Assembly: GCF_000372425.1 (NCBI RefSeq)
Contig: NZ_AQVD01000005.1
Coordinates: 35,889-99,888 of the forward strand
DNA: 64,000 nucleotides
Source of the DNA: Streptococcus ferus DSM 20646
GTDB taxonomy: Bacteria > Bacillota > Bacilli > Lactobacillales > Streptococcaceae
Direction of reading: 5' to 3'
Below, in pieces: positions 12,850 to 22,200 of the stretch. A program made the position numbers and the translations under genes. The notes below the pieces were generated by a model. The model saw nothing but the letters and a program-made list of their open reading frames with translations, did not search any database and was not told where the DNA came from. Each line of letters starts with the position of its first letter. Positions within the stretch are counted from its first letter, which is position 1.

Positions 12850-13401
12850 TTAGTTGTAGACCACCACCATTGCTGGTCTCAGCAAACGTTCGTGCAGCTT
12901 GTAGCCCTTTTGGAGGACCTGTGCAATCGTATCTGCTGGATGATCATCATCAGCCGAGACCGTCTGGACTGCCATGTGAAGATTTGGGTCAAAACTTTCT
13001 GTGGCAACCTCTTCCACACCTTCGTCTTTCAAGGCCTGGACAAGACTTTCCTGAACCATTTCAATCCCTTTTTTGACATCATCTGTCAGACCTTCAACTT
13101 GGAGAGCCCGCTCAAGATTGTCCAGACTCGGCAAAATAGCTTTTGCTAAGTCCTGTGACCGGTAGCGCTGAAGACTCTGGCGTTCTTCATTGGCACGGCG
13201 CTGGATATTCTGCATTTCCGCATGGGCACGAAGATACTTGTTTTCAAATTCTTCTGCCTTTTCATTGGCTAAATCCAGCTCAGATTTTTCAGCTTTTGCC
13301 TCTTCCTGTTCAAGTTCTTGAACGGTTTCTTCAAGGCTTTCCTGAGCTTCTTTTTGGATTTCCTCATCCAATTTGTCTTTTTTATCTTTTGTTTCAGACA
13401 C
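12850..13401 (-). CDS. grpE: Nucleotide exchange factor GrpE
   Basis: A 183-residue GrpE that releases ADP from DnaK. The N-terminal ~50 residues are charged and probably disordered. A long coiled coil ([29 protein letters not shown]) leads to the C-terminal beta wing with [26 protein letters not shown]. It lies 17 bp after hrcA and 96 bp before dnaK, in the usual order. Confidence 0.97.
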   Translation of the reverse strand: MSETKDKKDKLDEEIQKEAQESLEETVQELEQEEAKAEKSELDLANEKAEEFENKYLRAHAEMQNIQRRANEERQSLQRYRSQDLAKAILPSLDNLERALQVEGLTDDVKKGIEMVQESLVQALKDEGVEEVATESFDPNLHMAVQTVSADDDHPADTIAQVLQKGYKLHERLLRPAMVVVYN

Positions 13402-13418
13402 TTCTTTCTCCTTTAGAA

Positions 13419-14453
13419 TTAGTTTACTTCGTAGTGATTGCTATTCAGATAACGGTAGAAATCACCCAGCTTCAGGGCAAGAACTTTGCTGACAACCGTA
13501 ATCAGGCTAACTGCCCGTCGATAATCCATCTCCACAGGCCCAATAACCGTTAAAATACCAAAGCCTCGATAGGGGATTAGGAATTTTTGGCTAATGAGGC
13601 TTAGATTGGCCAAGGATTTTTCCTGACTGTCCGCAACCTGAACCTTGTTCATCTCGTCATCAGCTAAACTTTGGCGAATGTCTAAGGCAATGGTCTGCGG
13701 GTCATCTAGGAACTGATAGGTTTCTAGACTGGCAAAATCAAGGGTTTTGACTTTTCCTGCTAAGAAGACCTTTTCCTTGAAAATCTGGTCAAAGATATGC
13801 TCAAACAAATCCACCACATTGTCCGTTATCGGGAAATACTTCTGGATAATCTGAGGAATCTCTGTCCGCAAACGATAGTGTATGTCCAGAACCGACTGAT
13901 TCAGGAAACGCTCTCTGACAATTTTGACAATCATCTCCAAATCACTATGGAGAAAGTTTTTAGGAATAGCAAACTGAACACTGATCGGACTAGCTTCATC
14001 CATGGTCAGTACCGCTAAGGCATCATGACTGCTCAGCTTGACAATATCAAAAGCGGTCAGCCGCTGGCGTCTGGGTTCAACGTCCAGAATGAGGGCTGTA
14101 TAGCCCGTTAAGTCTGAGAGGAGCTCGCTGGCTTTCTGTAAAAGGTCATCTAGGCGGAAAACTTCAAAATCAAAGGCTTTAACCACTTGATAGACATCTC
14201 TTTCTTCCAGACTGTCAAAATTAAGCGAGTGCTCAACGAAGTAGCGAAAGCCCTTTTGACTAGGCAGCCTACCGCTTGAAGTATGGGCTTTTTCAAGCAG
14301 CCCCAACTTTTCCAGAGCTGCCATATCGTTCCGAATGGTGGCGCTGCTGGAGGCGATAGACTCTTGAAGAGCTTTTGAGCCTACCGGTTCGTGCGTCTTT
14401 GTAAAAACATCAACAATCAAATCAAGGATATCTTTCTGACGCTGTGTAATCAC
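13419..14453 (-). CDS. hrcA: Heat-inducible transcription repressor HrcA
   Basis: About 344 residues. HrcA binds CIRCE operators and is kept active by GroEL. The N-terminal winged helix contains [26 protein letters not shown]. The C-terminal ends in [34 protein letters not shown] place the start at the GTG at 14453 ([13 protein letters not shown]), because GGAGGT lies 7 bp before it; the ATG at 14468 would overlap that ribosome binding site. It is the first gene of the class I heat-shock operon. Confidence 0.95.
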   Translation of the reverse strand: MITQRQKDILDLIVDVFTKTHEPVGSKALQESIASSSATIRNDMAALEKLGLLEKAHTSSGRLPSQKGFRYFVEHSLNFDSLEERDVYQVVKAFDFEVFRLDDLLQKASELLSDLTGYTALILDVEPRRQRLTAFDIVKLSSHDALAVLTMDEASPISVQFAIPKNFLHSDLEMIVKIVRERFLNQSVLDIHYRLRTEIPQIIQKYFPITDNVVDLFEHIFDQIFKEKVFLAGKVKTLDFASLETYQFLDDPQTIALDIRQSLADDEMNKVQVADSQEKSLANLSLISQKFLIPYRGFGILTVIGPVEMDYRRAVSLITVVSKVLALKLGDFYRYLNSNHYEVN

Positions 14454-14480
14454 GCAAGCCACCTCCAATCTTCAAAAGAC

Positions 14481-14507
14481 TTAGCACTCTTTTACCTCGA
14501 CTGCTAA
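14481..14507 (-). promoter_or_regulatory. CIRCE operator 1 (downstream of -10)
   Basis: TTAGCACTC-N9-GACTGCTAA in plus orientation, one base from the perfect CIRCE dyad. It lies between the -10 box and the hrcA start, where HrcA would block transcription. Confidence 0.92.
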
Positions 14508-14519
14508 CGTTATGATTCC

Positions 14520-14547
14520 ATTATACGCCATTCATCAGTAAAGTCAA
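14520..14547 (-). promoter_or_regulatory. hrcA operon promoter
   Basis: TTGACT (14542-14547), 16 bp, TATAAT (14520-14525) on the minus strand, bracketed by the two CIRCE dyads. Confidence 0.85.
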
Positions 14548-14564
14548 GTCAAAAACACAAAAAA

Positions 14565-14591
14565 TTAGCACTCTTTTGAAAAGAGTGCTAA
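14565..14591 (-). promoter_or_regulatory. CIRCE operator 2 (upstream of -35)
   Basis: A perfect CIRCE dyad, TTAGCACTC-N9-GAGTGCTAA. It also forms a hairpin that may terminate fruB-side read-through. Confidence 0.95.
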
Positions 14592-14654
14592 AAATCGGTC
14601 TTAAGACCTAGAAGGGCAAGCAGTAAAGTTACTCAAACTGCCATACATCTAACT

Positions 14655-16214
14655 CTAAGGTTCAAAATTAGAGAGGCTGGCTGAAAGTGTATTGCTGCCG
14701 CTGGTCTCAACAATAAGCGTCATCTTATCATCCGTGGATAGCTTAAGCATTGAGTAAATTTGACCGTTTGGCAGAGCAAATTCTAGACTCGTTTTGTCAG
14801 CTACTAAGTAAAAGTGGCATTCTTTTTGCTGACTCCAACCGCTTTGGATAATGTAAGAACGTTCGTAATTTGCCTGTTTATCTCCAATTATTTTACTGCT
14901 GGTTCGTTTGACTTCATAGTAACCATTATCAGCATTGTAATCAAAAAGCACCTGACTATCTGCCTGATTAATGATTATTCGAATATGGCCTGTTAGCGCT
15001 GCAGAATTCCCCTGAAAGTTTAACGATATTTCCTGAGAATGCCACCTTGAAACCGTAAGGAGGTTTCTATGGTAGCCATCGGCGGATAAAGGAGCTGTTT
15101 CAGAATTGCTTTGATAACTGACGCTATTTGTCTTTCGGTTCGTATTTTTAAGAAACGATTCTAGAATATACTTATTATCACGCCTCACAAGTTTAAGCTC
15201 TCTAGCCGAACTGACAGAGCCTATGTGTTTGGATTCTTCTCCTTGATCATCCAGAATCTGTCCTTGCAAATAATCCCAATTCCCCATCCAAGCAAGACTT
15301 ATCACTGCAGAACCACTCTCCTGATAAAAATTGGCACCATAATAATCAGAACCTTGGTCTAAACGCTCTGGCTGCTGCTCTGCAACAAAATTCCCTTGTC
15401 TGTCTAACTGACCAACCATATAGTAGGTCCCTGTTGTCGACCCATAACGATAGCCATTGGCTCCAAAAAAGAGGACATGTTTCGTAACGCCAGAACTACT
15501 ATCGTAAAACGTCTTTAGATTCGGACATTCCACCAATCCTAAATCTTTGCCGCCCAAACTGCCTTGATTAAGGATAGTTGCACCTTGGTACTCCCAATTT
15601 TTTCCATCCGAACTGGCATAGGTTCCGATTTTATCTCCTTCAGCCAGATACATCATTAACTTTTTGTTGCTATCATTGTAGCAAATATAAGGATCTCTAG
15701 CATTCTGCTCCTTGGAGGAAGAACGCATAACCGGCTGACCATTATTATAAGGATGGTAGCTTCTACCATCATCCAAAGAATAAGCGACGTACTGATGCTG
15801 ACCACTTTCTGTATAACTCGTAAAATAAGCCAGAATAGCAGTTGTTGGTAGATCCTTAAAAAAACCGTTACTATTTGGATAAATAGAACCTGAAGCAACA
15901 GCTGACCATCCATTGACAAATTTGGGAATAGCGACTCCTAGATTTTCAAAATGATCCCAGTCTTTCGTCCGAACATGGTACCATTCTGTGCCATCATTTT
16001 CTGATTTATAATTACTGTTTAAGAGATAGTAAAGATGATAATAACCATCATTTCCTTTGAAAATAGTCTGAATATCATTCATAAATCCCTTGGGCGTATT
16101 GTAATGATTGGTCTGATTGTATTCCTGACTGTCATTTGTTCCTGCATCCACATTTGAAAGAGTAACACAAGCCAGAAGACAGATCAATAAATAACCTAAC
16201 TTCCTTTTCAGCAT
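14655..16214 (-). CDS. fruB: Glycoside hydrolase family 32 exo-fructosidase (FruB-like)
   Basis: A 519-residue secreted enzyme with an N-terminal signal peptide (KRKLGYLLICLLACVTLSNVDA) and no LPxTG anchor. GH32 landmarks are a variant nucleophile motif, FMNDIQ at about 43 in place of WMNDPNG, RDP at about 172 and the acid/base motif ECP at about 228. Loss of Pro-Asn-Gly after the Asp nucleophile may change specificity. It lies 85 bp downstream of fruA with an attenuating hairpin between. The start is ATG 16214, 8 bp after GGAG. In S. mutans the homologue follows fruA in an inducible locus. Confidence 0.9.
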   Translation of the reverse strand: MLKRKLGYLLICLLACVTLSNVDAGTNDSQEYNQTNHYNTPKGFMNDIQTIFKGNDGYYHLYYLLNSNYKSENDGTEWYHVRTKDWDHFENLGVAIPKFVNGWSAVASGSIYPNSNGFFKDLPTTAILAYFTSYTESGQHQYVAYSLDDGRSYHPYNNGQPVMRSSSKEQNARDPYICYNDSNKKLMMYLAEGDKIGTYASSDGKNWEYQGATILNQGSLGGKDLGLVECPNLKTFYDSSSGVTKHVLFFGANGYRYGSTTGTYYMVGQLDRQGNFVAEQQPERLDQGSDYYGANFYQESGSAVISLAWMGNWDYLQGQILDDQGEESKHIGSVSSARELKLVRRDNKYILESFLKNTNRKTNSVSYQSNSETAPLSADGYHRNLLTVSRWHSQEISLNFQGNSAALTGHIRIIINQADSQVLFDYNADNGYYEVKRTSSKIIGDKQANYERSYIIQSGWSQQKECHFYLVADKTSLEFALPNGQIYSMLKLSTDDKMTLIVETSGSNTLSASLSNFEP

Positions 16215-16253
16215 TCTCACCTCTCCTTATCATGTCACTTAGGATTGAAAAAT

Positions 16254-16283
16254 AAAACCCTAGATGCTATCGTCTAGAGTTTT
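16254..16283 (-). terminator. Hairpin/terminator between fruA and fruB
   Basis: AAACTCTAGA/TCTAGGGTTT stem with one mismatch, followed by TATTTTT on the minus strand. It probably ends most fruA transcripts, with some read-through into fruB. Confidence 0.75.
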
Positions 16284-16299
16284 AAAACGGACAAAGCTA

Positions 16300-19200
16300 T
16301 CAATCTCGATCATTTTTAAAGCGAAGTGCTACTCCCATAACAACACTTCCAAGCACTGACAGCCAACCTATTGAAAATAGCCATCCCTCCTTGTCTCCAG
16401 TATCGGGCAAAATCTTAGCCGATGATGCTTCTGTTCTTTGCAGCTCTGATTTTTCAGAGAGCGGCACCTTCTGGTAAGGCTGCTCCAACAGCAATGATTC
16501 GCTTTGATTATGGAAAGTCTGTTCTTTAGACCTTTGGTTAATCTGATTTACACCATCAGCCACCCCTTCTCCGGCCCCTACTCTGATTCCCTCACTAGCA
16601 GAAGTACTCTCTTCATAGACTAAGGCATATTGACTAAAATGCTGTGCATCAAAAACAACATAAGCCTTTGACTCCCCTTCTTCTGTCAAATGAAGCATTT
16701 CAAACGCAAGGAGTTCTTCCTGATCTGAATTCGGCAAGTAAACAACCTTAGCTACCTGCTTCCCTACATCAATCGGCATATAGACCTTGGCCTGCTGTCT
16801 GATTTGGACAGGAAGACCATCTTTATCAACCAGAACAATATCAAATAAATCATAATCGCTTGACGACAGCACACTAGGTGTTAATTTATCTGCCGTCTCC
16901 ATATGACTCACTTTAATCCCCTCAATCGAAGCCAGCTCCCCTGCTTGAAGCGTAACGCTAACTCCAGTTTCAGGATCCCTCAGTTCTTTGGGCTCCGTTA
17001 TAACGTCTGGCTCTTCCGGAGCAACATTCAATGGGGTCACAAAGAAATTCTGAACCTCCAGAGCCCCGTCCCAGAGACCTAGGCCGACATAAGGAGCGTT
17101 ATAGTAATCATCGACCTGAGCAAACGTATGAGACAGATAAGCCACGCCGTCCACCAAAACAGTCAGGCCGGTTTGAGTCTTGACCAGTTTGATGTGATGG
17201 AATTGATTATCATTTATCGGTTTATCCATCTTGCCTTCCGCAATCGTATCACCAAAGAAACGATAAAGTCGTATCCTATCACTATCCCCAAACTGAATAG
17301 CATAGGCATGAGCAGGGTCAGGATTTTGGGAAGCAAAGAAAATATTGACAAGGCCAGTTTGATATTTCAAATCCACATCCAATTCATAGTCTGCCCAGGC
17401 AAGCTGACTGGTGGACATATAATAATCGTTAGCACTTCGGTTAGAGACATACAGTGTCTCCCCATCAATATACCAGTTTCCTGCCAGAGCTTTAAGATCC
17501 TTAAGATTTGTTTTAAAGTTATTCTCTAAAATAGTGATGTTAAAGGTTTGACTTAGATCAGGATTTTCTTTTGAGCGGGCTGTGACGGTCAAACTGCCTT
17601 TTTTGAGGGCTGTAATTTGCAAGGTATTATCCTTTTGAACAGCAGAAACGAGGTCTCCCTCTTCAACTTCCCAATCAAGCGCCTGGCTAAGCTCCGCTGG
17701 CATGATGTAAGCTTTTAAGTCAACCTTATCACCAACATAAAGATGATTATCCGTTGGTGAAGCTGGCAGAATAGCAAGCGGAGAGGTTACCGTCAGCTTG
17801 TCTTTCCAAATGGACTTCAAGCGATAAACGCTGATATCCGCCTTCGTTTTTCCACCTTCTACTAAAACACTCAGACCCAAACTTTGCGGAGATGGGAAGA
17901 TCTGATTCGCTCCCGCTACCGTATCCCCTTTGGCAAAGACCTCGATACTGGCACGGTCAACGTAGAGATGCAAATCAATACTGCCGTCCACATTTCTGGT
18001 GACATGCTGGCTATCTATCTGAGCGAATTTTTGACTTAAAATCGTACCAGACTGGCTGCGATCAAGCGACAAGGTTTCACGCGCCACATCATAAACAAGC
18101 TGAGTGACCTGACCCTCACCGACACGAAGGTTAAAGCCTACTTTAGTCGTATCAGCATCAGGCCTGAATCTAGCTACAATCTCATAAGTCTCTCCTTCAA
18201 AGTCTTTCAAAAGATCATTATCGGCGTCTAGTTCCACATCTTGATAGCTGATGACATTTTCGGTGTCCCTCAGCATCTTATAGGCCTCAATAGGTGATTG
18301 GGTCAAGAGGTAGTGACCATTCTGCAGGATTAAGCCCAGTTTCAGATTAAGGTTAAAGGTTCCGTTAAAGCTTTGACCTACCGTTTCGGCCACCAAGTTA
18401 CAATAATCATCCCAGGTATTCATCCAATTAAGGGCAACCACATCCGGCAAGGTAGGATTTGCTTTACTTCCAAAATCTTGAACATAGTAGGTCATAGCGG
18501 CATAGGAATCTTTGCCAAAATTCATAATCCGATCCTGATGCTCATAATCTGAATCAGCTACAAAGGTCCACTTGCCTTCCACTTGTTTGAAGTCTCCAAT
18601 TTTATAATAACGCCCGCCACGAGAAAGCACCCACTTTAAACTGCCATCCTGTGCCTGCAAAGGGTAAAGGTCCGGACATTCTGTGTGTAAATCGGCATAG
18701 GTTGATTCACAAGTCCAGTCCAGCAAATTATCGGATGAGTAAATCCGTAAAGGACCGCCAGCAACAACCATAAACCACTTGTCTTCCCAGCGAAAAACTT
18801 TTGGATCCCTAAAATCCGGGGACTGGAGTGGATCATCCGACCAATCCGCAGCAATACGGTCCGATTTTTGCCAGGTTTTCCCTTCATCCTCACTATAGGC
18901 AATCTTCATCCGCTGACCATTACCATTTGCAGTGATAACAGCCACCAGCCCCCCTTGATCTGTTTTAAAAAGGCCAGAGCTATTTGTAGTATCTGCAACG
19001 ATACAGCCCGAGAACATTGTCCCGTTGGCATCTGGATAAAAAGCTATCGGCTCTTCCTGCCAGCTGATCAAATCCTTGCTAGTTGCGTGGGCCCAGTGCA
19101 TTGGCCCCCATTTAATGTCATCATAAAACTGATAGAAAAGATGATAGGTTCCATTGTAATAAACAAGTCCGTTAGGGTCATTGGCCCAGCCATCCTTCAC

Positions 19201-20586
19201 TGAGTAATGATACTGGCCGCGATAGAGTTCATTATAATAAACCTGAGCCGCTTGGCGGCGATGGACATTGAGGCGGTAGGTCAATGTTACATCTCGGCCA
19301 AAGCTATCCTTAATACTGCTTTTCACCGTCAAGTAATTACTGCCAACTTTAAGAGGAATTTGTGACAGATTATCATAGACCTGCCCGGAACTGTCTTCAA
19401 CCACAATCGTCGCTTCTGGGTTGCGAGCGCTAACCGCCAAATCAATAGTCTCCGCTTCATTGCTGACATACTGAATATGGGTCGGCTCTAAAGCAAAGAA
19501 CTGCCCCTGTTTTTCAACTGTTCCCTTATCAGAAATGACCTGAATATGATCAATCAGAGGCGCTGTCCTATCATCAAGAGCTGAGAAATAGGTGTTTTGG
19601 AAGACCATTTCCCCATTCCAGTTCAAGAGACCAAAATAACCGTCAGAAATAACGGTATCCTGCCCCTTATCCTGACGCTGCATGGTATAGTCACCAGTAC
19701 TCGCTATTAAGGTCTCGTTAATATAATAGGAAATCCAAGAATCAATAGCGACCACTTTCAGGTGATAGGTGTTATCCGCTCTTGCCTGAACATCTTTCTC
19801 ATCAATCAACTGTATATCTTGATTAGCATCCCAACGCCAGAGTTTAGCTTTCTTGCTGCCAGCATCAAAGTTGACCGCATAACTGCTTTTAGCATTAGGG
19901 TCATTATTGCTACGAAAAACGAGAGCTGCCGCTCCTGTTTGTTGAAGGAAGGTGACATCGGTGGCATAGACAAAATTATTGCCGTTCGTCTGCGAATAAA
20001 GGAAACTGTCGCCTTTATTTAAGTGATTACTGTACAGCCCATCTTCTCTAATCTGCCAAATGCCACTATCATTTGACGAAATCTCTTTTAAATTAGTTGC
20101 AAAAGCGTTAGCTTCCGTTTGAACCTCTGAAGAGACCGCTGTCGGAGCTGTTTCTGTCTGGATTTCATTGTCGGATTCCCTAACCTCTTGCGTAACCGCA
20201 GCAACTGTCGGTACATCATCCGATTTCGTTTCGGCAGTCGGTGTTTCTTCTAAACGATTTTCAGATACAGCAGGCGCTGACTCCTCGACTTGGCCGATTT
20301 GGCCATTTTCTGCCTCTGAAACAGATAAGTCAGCAACGGCTGTTTCTGTCTCAAGACCAGCTGCGTCTTCTGTAACCACAGCCGTTTGACCTTCTGTATA
20401 GGCCGTTTCTGTGACTGTTTCTGTCACAGAAGGCTGCCCATTGTTTTGTGCCACATCATCGGCAGCAGCTGGCCTGGCCAGAGCAACTGTCACGACAGCC
20501 ACTAACAGGGTACAGCCAAAAAGCCAATGTTTACCTTTTTTTCGCATAAACCAACCTGAGCAACTTTTCTCATTATCACTTATCAT
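16300..20586 (-). CDS. fruA: Cell-wall-anchored exo-beta-D-fructosidase (fructanase)
   Basis: About 1428 residues. It degrades levan, inulin and sucrose at the cell surface. It begins with a KxGKxW-type signal (MRKKGKHWLFG), then a Val/Thr/Glu-rich segment; a LamG-like domain at about 160-330; the GH32 catalytic core with WANDPNG (about 467), RDPK (about 591) and ECPDL (about 635); a Big2-like domain at about 930-1020; a second LamG-like domain at about 1020-1190; then a stalk, LPDTGDKEG (about 1391), a membrane span and a charged tail for sortase A. The start ATG 20586 follows AAGGAGAAAAAG. An alternative in-frame GTG at 20658 is possible. A cre site and a leader uORF lie upstream. Confidence 0.96.
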   Translation of the reverse strand: MISDNEKSCSGWFMRKKGKHWLFGCTLLVAVVTVALARPAAADDVAQNNGQPSVTETVTETAYTEGQTAVVTEDAAGLETETAVADLSVSEAENGQIGQVEESAPAVSENRLEETPTAETKSDDVPTVAAVTQEVRESDNEIQTETAPTAVSSEVQTEANAFATNLKEISSNDSGIWQIREDGLYSNHLNKGDSFLYSQTNGNNFVYATDVTFLQQTGAAALVFRSNNDPNAKSSYAVNFDAGSKKAKLWRWDANQDIQLIDEKDVQARADNTYHLKVVAIDSWISYYINETLIASTGDYTMQRQDKGQDTVISDGYFGLLNWNGEMVFQNTYFSALDDRTAPLIDHIQVISDKGTVEKQGQFFALEPTHIQYVSNEAETIDLAVSARNPEATIVVEDSSGQVYDNLSQIPLKVGSNYLTVKSSIKDSFGRDVTLTYRLNVHRRQAAQVYYNELYRGQYHYSVKDGWANDPNGLVYYNGTYHLFYQFYDDIKWGPMHWAHATSKDLISWQEEPIAFYPDANGTMFSGCIVADTTNSSGLFKTDQGGLVAVITANGNGQRMKIAYSEDEGKTWQKSDRIAADWSDDPLQSPDFRDPKVFRWEDKWFMVVAGGPLRIYSSDNLLDWTCESTYADLHTECPDLYPLQAQDGSLKWVLSRGGRYYKIGDFKQVEGKWTFVADSDYEHQDRIMNFGKDSYAAMTYYVQDFGSKANPTLPDVVALNWMNTWDDYCNLVAETVGQSFNGTFNLNLKLGLILQNGHYLLTQSPIEAYKMLRDTENVISYQDVELDADNDLLKDFEGETYEIVARFRPDADTTKVGFNLRVGEGQVTQLVYDVARETLSLDRSQSGTILSQKFAQIDSQHVTRNVDGSIDLHLYVDRASIEVFAKGDTVAGANQIFPSPQSLGLSVLVEGGKTKADISVYRLKSIWKDKLTVTSPLAILPASPTDNHLYVGDKVDLKAYIMPAELSQALDWEVEEGDLVSAVQKDNTLQITALKKGSLTVTARSKENPDLSQTFNITILENNFKTNLKDLKALAGNWYIDGETLYVSNRSANDYYMSTSQLAWADYELDVDLKYQTGLVNIFFASQNPDPAHAYAIQFGDSDRIRLYRFFGDTIAEGKMDKPINDNQFHHIKLVKTQTGLTVLVDGVAYLSHTFAQVDDYYNAPYVGLGLWDGALEVQNFFVTPLNVAPEEPDVITEPKELRDPETGVSVTLQAGELASIEGIKVSHMETADKLTPSVLSSSDYDLFDIVLVDKDGLPVQIRQQAKVYMPIDVGKQVAKVVYLPNSDQEELLAFEMLHLTEEGESKAYVVFDAQHFSQYALVYEESTSASEGIRVGAGEGVADGVNQINQRSKEQTFHNQSESLLLEQPYQKVPLSEKSELQRTEASSAKILPDTGDKEGWLFSIGWLSVLGSVVMGVALRFKNDRD

Positions 20587-20641
20587 CTTTTTCTCCTTGA
20601 TTTTTGATATAGCATCAGTAACGGCTGTTTCACAGGAAGCC

Positions 20642-20665
20642 TCAGAGGCTCTGCTCACTGTTCAT
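20642..20665 (-). CDS. Putative 7-codon leader peptide (uORF) of fruA
   Basis: Behind a very strong Shine-Dalgarno (AAAGGAGGGGG) an ATG opens a 7-codon frame, MNSEQSL, ending in TGA. It lies 56 bp before the fruA ATG and in a different frame. The codons around the stop are part of an inverted repeat (AAGCCTC/GAGGCTC). It may be a regulatory leader peptide; it is too short to prove by composition. Confidence 0.45.
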   Translation of the reverse strand: MNSEQSL

Positions 20666-20718
20666 ATGTCCCCCTCCTTTAAATGATAAAATTGATTAAA
20701 CCGTTACAAAAAACATAT

Positions 20719-20733
20719 TTGTAAGCGTTTTCT
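20719..20733 (-). promoter_or_regulatory. CcpA cre site of fruA
   Basis: AGAAAACGCTTACAA on the minus strand is one base from the catabolite-responsive element consensus TGNAANCGNTNNCA. It lies 11-26 bp downstream of a -10 box (TATACT, 20745-20750), so bound CcpA would block early elongation. No good -35 is visible, consistent with activator-dependent expression. Confidence 0.8.
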
Positions 20734-20821
20734 TTTCCGGAGTTAGTATACCATATTCTTATCCTTTAACCAGCTTGCAAATGTCACTTTTTTCAATGAC
20801 AGATGTCACGGAAAAATGAAA

Positions 20822-20843
20822 AACACCCTTTTCAGGATGCTTT
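20822..20843 (-). terminator. Terminator of glucosaminidase gene
   Basis: AAGCATCC/GGGTGTTT stem with loop TGAAAA and a T-rich tail on the minus strand; it overlaps the stop codon. Confidence 0.7.
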
Positions 20844-21430
20844 TATTTATCATAATCAGTTAAACTATTGCCGTCAATCACAGCAATGAGTTCATTGGCA
20901 TACTCCGGATCACTGCTCAGCCCGCCAGCCTGCAGTGTCTTGGCTGCAGTCCTATAGCTTGCAGAAGTCGCTAAAGCCTTATAGAGCCCTTTACCACCGA
21001 CCTTGCCTTGCCGCAGACGGGCTAGGTAGTCGTACATCGAATCATCCCACGACTTATAGACCAGATAGGTCTTTTCCACCGTCTGCCACGAGGTGTCACG
21101 GAACTCTTTATTTTGCAAAAGGATGCCGCTCTCTCCCTCATCAGCTTCGATACTAAAAAGGTTATGGTACTTGCTGCCTAGTAAAGAAGTGCCATAATTA
21201 GACTCAAGAGCAGCCTGACCGATAATAACAGATGCTTTAACGCCGTAAGTTTCCGATAGTTTTTGCGCTGTTGGCGCAATGGTTTGAATAAACTCCTTTT
21301 GGCTATAAGCTACCTTCTGACTTTGTCTGGCATTGGCAAGACCTCCGCTTGTCCACAGGGGAAGTAGGATGACAAGCGACACCAGACCTACCAGAAAAAG
21401 AAAGGAGCCTCGCTTTAGTTTTGAACGCAT
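20843..21430 (-). CDS. Secreted glucosaminidase-domain (GH73-like) cell-wall hydrolase
   Basis: A 195-residue protein with an N-terminal membrane anchor/signal (residues about 10-32). The mannosyl-glycoprotein endo-beta-N-acetylglucosaminidase domain has YGVKASVIIGQAALESNYGTSLLGSKYHNLFSI (catalytic Glu in LESNYG) and later YDYLARLRQG and Y-A-NELIAVID. It cleaves peptidoglycan glycan strands. There is no cell-wall binding repeat. Its start overlaps the stop of the LdcB-like gene, and with the phosphatase gene it forms an operon. Confidence 0.9.
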   Translation of the reverse strand: MRSKLKRGSFLFLVGLVSLVILLPLWTSGGLANARQSQKVAYSQKEFIQTIAPTAQKLSETYGVKASVIIGQAALESNYGTSLLGSKYHNLFSIEADEGESGILLQNKEFRDTSWQTVEKTYLVYKSWDDSMYDYLARLRQGKVGGKGLYKALATSASYRTAAKTLQAGGLSSDPEYANELIAVIDGNSLTDYDK

Positions 21431-22200
21431 CAGCCAGCCTCCTTCAGTTTGGTCAGATACTCTTCCAGAGTGAGGTTGTGCTTAGTCATATACTTGGCAG
21501 AAGCTTTGCCCACATAGCGAAAATGCCAGTCCTCATATCCAACCCCTGTCGAGTCGGTCTTTCCTTCTGGGAAACGAAGCACAAAACCATACTTAGGGGC
21601 AAGCGCCCTAATCTTAGCGACCACATCAGGATCACTCTCATTAAGGCTATCAACGGTACTCATATCAATCGCAAGACCTGTCTGATGTTCGCTGGCTCCT
21701 GCTGGCTGAGAATAGGTTTGAACTTTTTTTTCGGCTTCCTCTTGACTCAAATTAGGATCTGCAGACTTTTCCTGCTCAACGTAAGAACGATAAAGTTCTT
21801 CTTGATAAGCAACGCTGCGATAGCCTGAGATCAAGTGCTCCTGCGCATCAATGGCCTGGGCAGCAGCTAGGAAATCCTGAACATTTTGGGCAATTCGACT
21901 ATCTACCTGAATCCCCCCAACTTCTGTTAGTTGGGGATTCATTTCAGCAGTGATATGGTCACGGTTGACCAGAACGAGTTCCCAATCATTTGGGGAGACT
22001 TCAGGTAAGGTCGATGAAGCCGTCTTTTTCGCTGATGAAGTCTGCTTGCTGCTGGTCTCCGTTTGTGTTTGCGTGGTCTCTCCTGTTTCAACCTGCTGAC
22101 GATTCTGATGATCTCTCCAAAAGACAAATAGTCCTAGCAAGAAAATCAGAATCACAGCAATTTTCAGGAAAGCACCTAGGCGATTCGTTTTCTTTCTCAT
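21430..22200 (-). CDS. VanY/LdcB-family D,D- or L,D-carboxypeptidase
   Basis: A 256-residue membrane-anchored peptidase with an N-terminal span (FLKIAVILIFLLGLFVFW), then a Ser/Thr-rich linker. The M15B domain carries LISGYRSVAYQEELY, SEHQTGLAIDMS (zinc ligands His and Asp) and GYEDWHFRYVG (catalytic/ligand Glu and His). Streptococcal homologues trim peptidoglycan stem peptides (LdcB/DacB). It overlaps the phosphatase gene by 4 bp upstream and the glucosaminidase gene by 1 bp downstream. Confidence 0.92.
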   Translation of the reverse strand: MRKKTNRLGAFLKIAVILIFLLGLFVFWRDHQNRQQVETGETTQTQTETSSKQTSSAKKTASSTLPEVSPNDWELVLVNRDHITAEMNPQLTEVGGIQVDSRIAQNVQDFLAAAQAIDAQEHLISGYRSVAYQEELYRSYVEQEKSADPNLSQEEAEKKVQTYSQPAGASEHQTGLAIDMSTVDSLNESDPDVVAKIRALAPKYGFVLRFPEGKTDSTGVGYEDWHFRYVGKASAKYMTKHNLTLEEYLTKLKEAG

